Source of the DNA: an uncultured Gammaproteobacteria bacterium
Lineage (GTDB): Bacteria > Pseudomonadota > Gammaproteobacteria > GCA-002705445 > GCA-002716945
DNA length: 64,000 nt
Reading direction: 5' to 3'
Assembly (NCBI GenBank): GCA_902628335.1
Contig: CACOMO010000004.1
Coordinates: forward strand, 62,001 to 126,000
Part shown: positions 63,931 to 64,000 of the stretch, piece after piece
Numbering within the stretch: the stretch's first letter is position 1
How the letters are laid out: each line of letters opens with the position of its first letter
Program-made: the position numbers and the translations under genes
Notes under the pieces: model-generated
What the model was told of the DNA's origin: nothing
What the model saw: the letters and a program-made list of their open reading frames with translations, nothing else
The model's database searches: none

Positions 63931-64000
63931 GACAGTACCTAGACTTGCTTGAAAAAATCATAGTAGAAGGAGATCATAAAAATGATAGAACAGGAACTGG
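63927..64000 (+). CDS. thyA: Thymidylate synthase, N-terminal fragment (runs off the window)
   Basis: A GTG at 63927 overlaps the lgt TGA stop and opens a frame reading RQYLDLLEKIIVEGDHKNDRTGTG, which matches the ThyA N-terminus with its folate/phosphate-binding RTGTG. AAAGGAG lies upstream. lgt-thyA adjacency is common in proteobacteria. Only 24 or so codons are in the window. It would use the dUMP made by dut. Confidence 0.93.
   Translation, partial: MRQYLDLLEKIIVEGDHKNDRTGT

Noticed and set aside
1-64000. CRISPR array, insertion sequence, prophage or attachment site
   Set aside because: No repeat-spacer pattern, transposase, integrase or paired terminal repeats were seen on either strand.

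Overview
The window is a gene-dense, AT-rich piece of a chromosome (GC roughly one third by eye, not computed). I count about 70 protein genes, one tRNA and no mobile elements. Most gaps are under 100 bases, the largest being about 190, and many neighbours overlap by 1 to 14 bases. This points to a streamlined, free-living, probably aquatic bacterium. Several gene neighbourhoods are ones I know from Gammaproteobacteria: coaBC-dut-algC, def-fmt-trkA, topA-tsaC-hemF next to aroE and yrdA, hisBHAF-hisE-tatABC, rpoD beside a CAU tRNA, rpe-trpEGDC-speD next to coq7, rpiA divergent from ilvA, zapA/UPF0149-pepP-ubiH-ubiI, and lgt-thyA. Several are trimmed: gph, hisI, rsmB and dprA are absent where I would expect them.

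Layout. 1-5845 (minus strand): a Fae-like protein, ubiA, bioB, bioF, coaBC, dut and the start of algC. 5908-12498: yrdA on plus, then aroE, hemB, menI-like thioesterase, hemF, tsaC and topA, mostly on minus. 12584-19683 (plus): def, fmt, trkA, trkH, an LpxL-type acyltransferase, a proline iminopeptidase and an unassigned lipoprotein hydrolase. 19701-24581 (plus): histidine genes, the Tat translocase and a short phosphoglycerate mutase. 24582-27708: a hairpin-bearing gap, an HPP-family membrane protein, and a minus-strand rpoD-msrA-tRNA unit. 27822-34986 (plus): a thioredoxin-fold protein followed by tkt-gap-pgk-pyk-fba, with a class I aldolase. 34978-36936 (minus): pseudoazurin, purC, bioD. 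37031-42659 (plus): rpe, trpEGDC, a VOC protein, speD. 42677-52115: coq7, rplM-rpsI, rpiA/ilvA, a lysine-rich histone-like gene, EVE, zapA and a small coiled coil, then UPF0149-pepP-ubiH-ubiI. 52087-64000: a TauE-type exporter, the sgaA-hprA-gckA cassette, hemL, thiE, rubredoxin, a MATE exporter, ferredoxin, plsC, a DUF255 protein, lgt and the start of thyA.

How the genes fit together. Most of the window is housekeeping: heme (hemB, hemF, hemL), ubiquinone (ubiA, ubiH, ubiI, coq7), biotin (bioB, bioF, bioD), histidine, tryptophan, lower glycolysis and non-oxidative pentose phosphate steps. The accessory signal is one-carbon/two-carbon metabolism. Serine-glyoxylate aminotransferase, hydroxypyruvate reductase and a MOFRL glycerate kinase form a tight cassette that turns serine and glyoxylate into 2-phosphoglycerate, which the mutase and pyruvate kinase in this window could use. 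A Fae-like protein that lacks the usual catalytic histidine and a pseudoazurin point the same way. I infer a methylotrophic or glyoxylate-assimilating gammaproteobacterium. No methanol dehydrogenase, tetrahydromethanopterin gene, malyl-CoA lyase or RuMP gene lies in the window, so this is not proven. I see no defence system, CRISPR array, prophage or insertion sequence.
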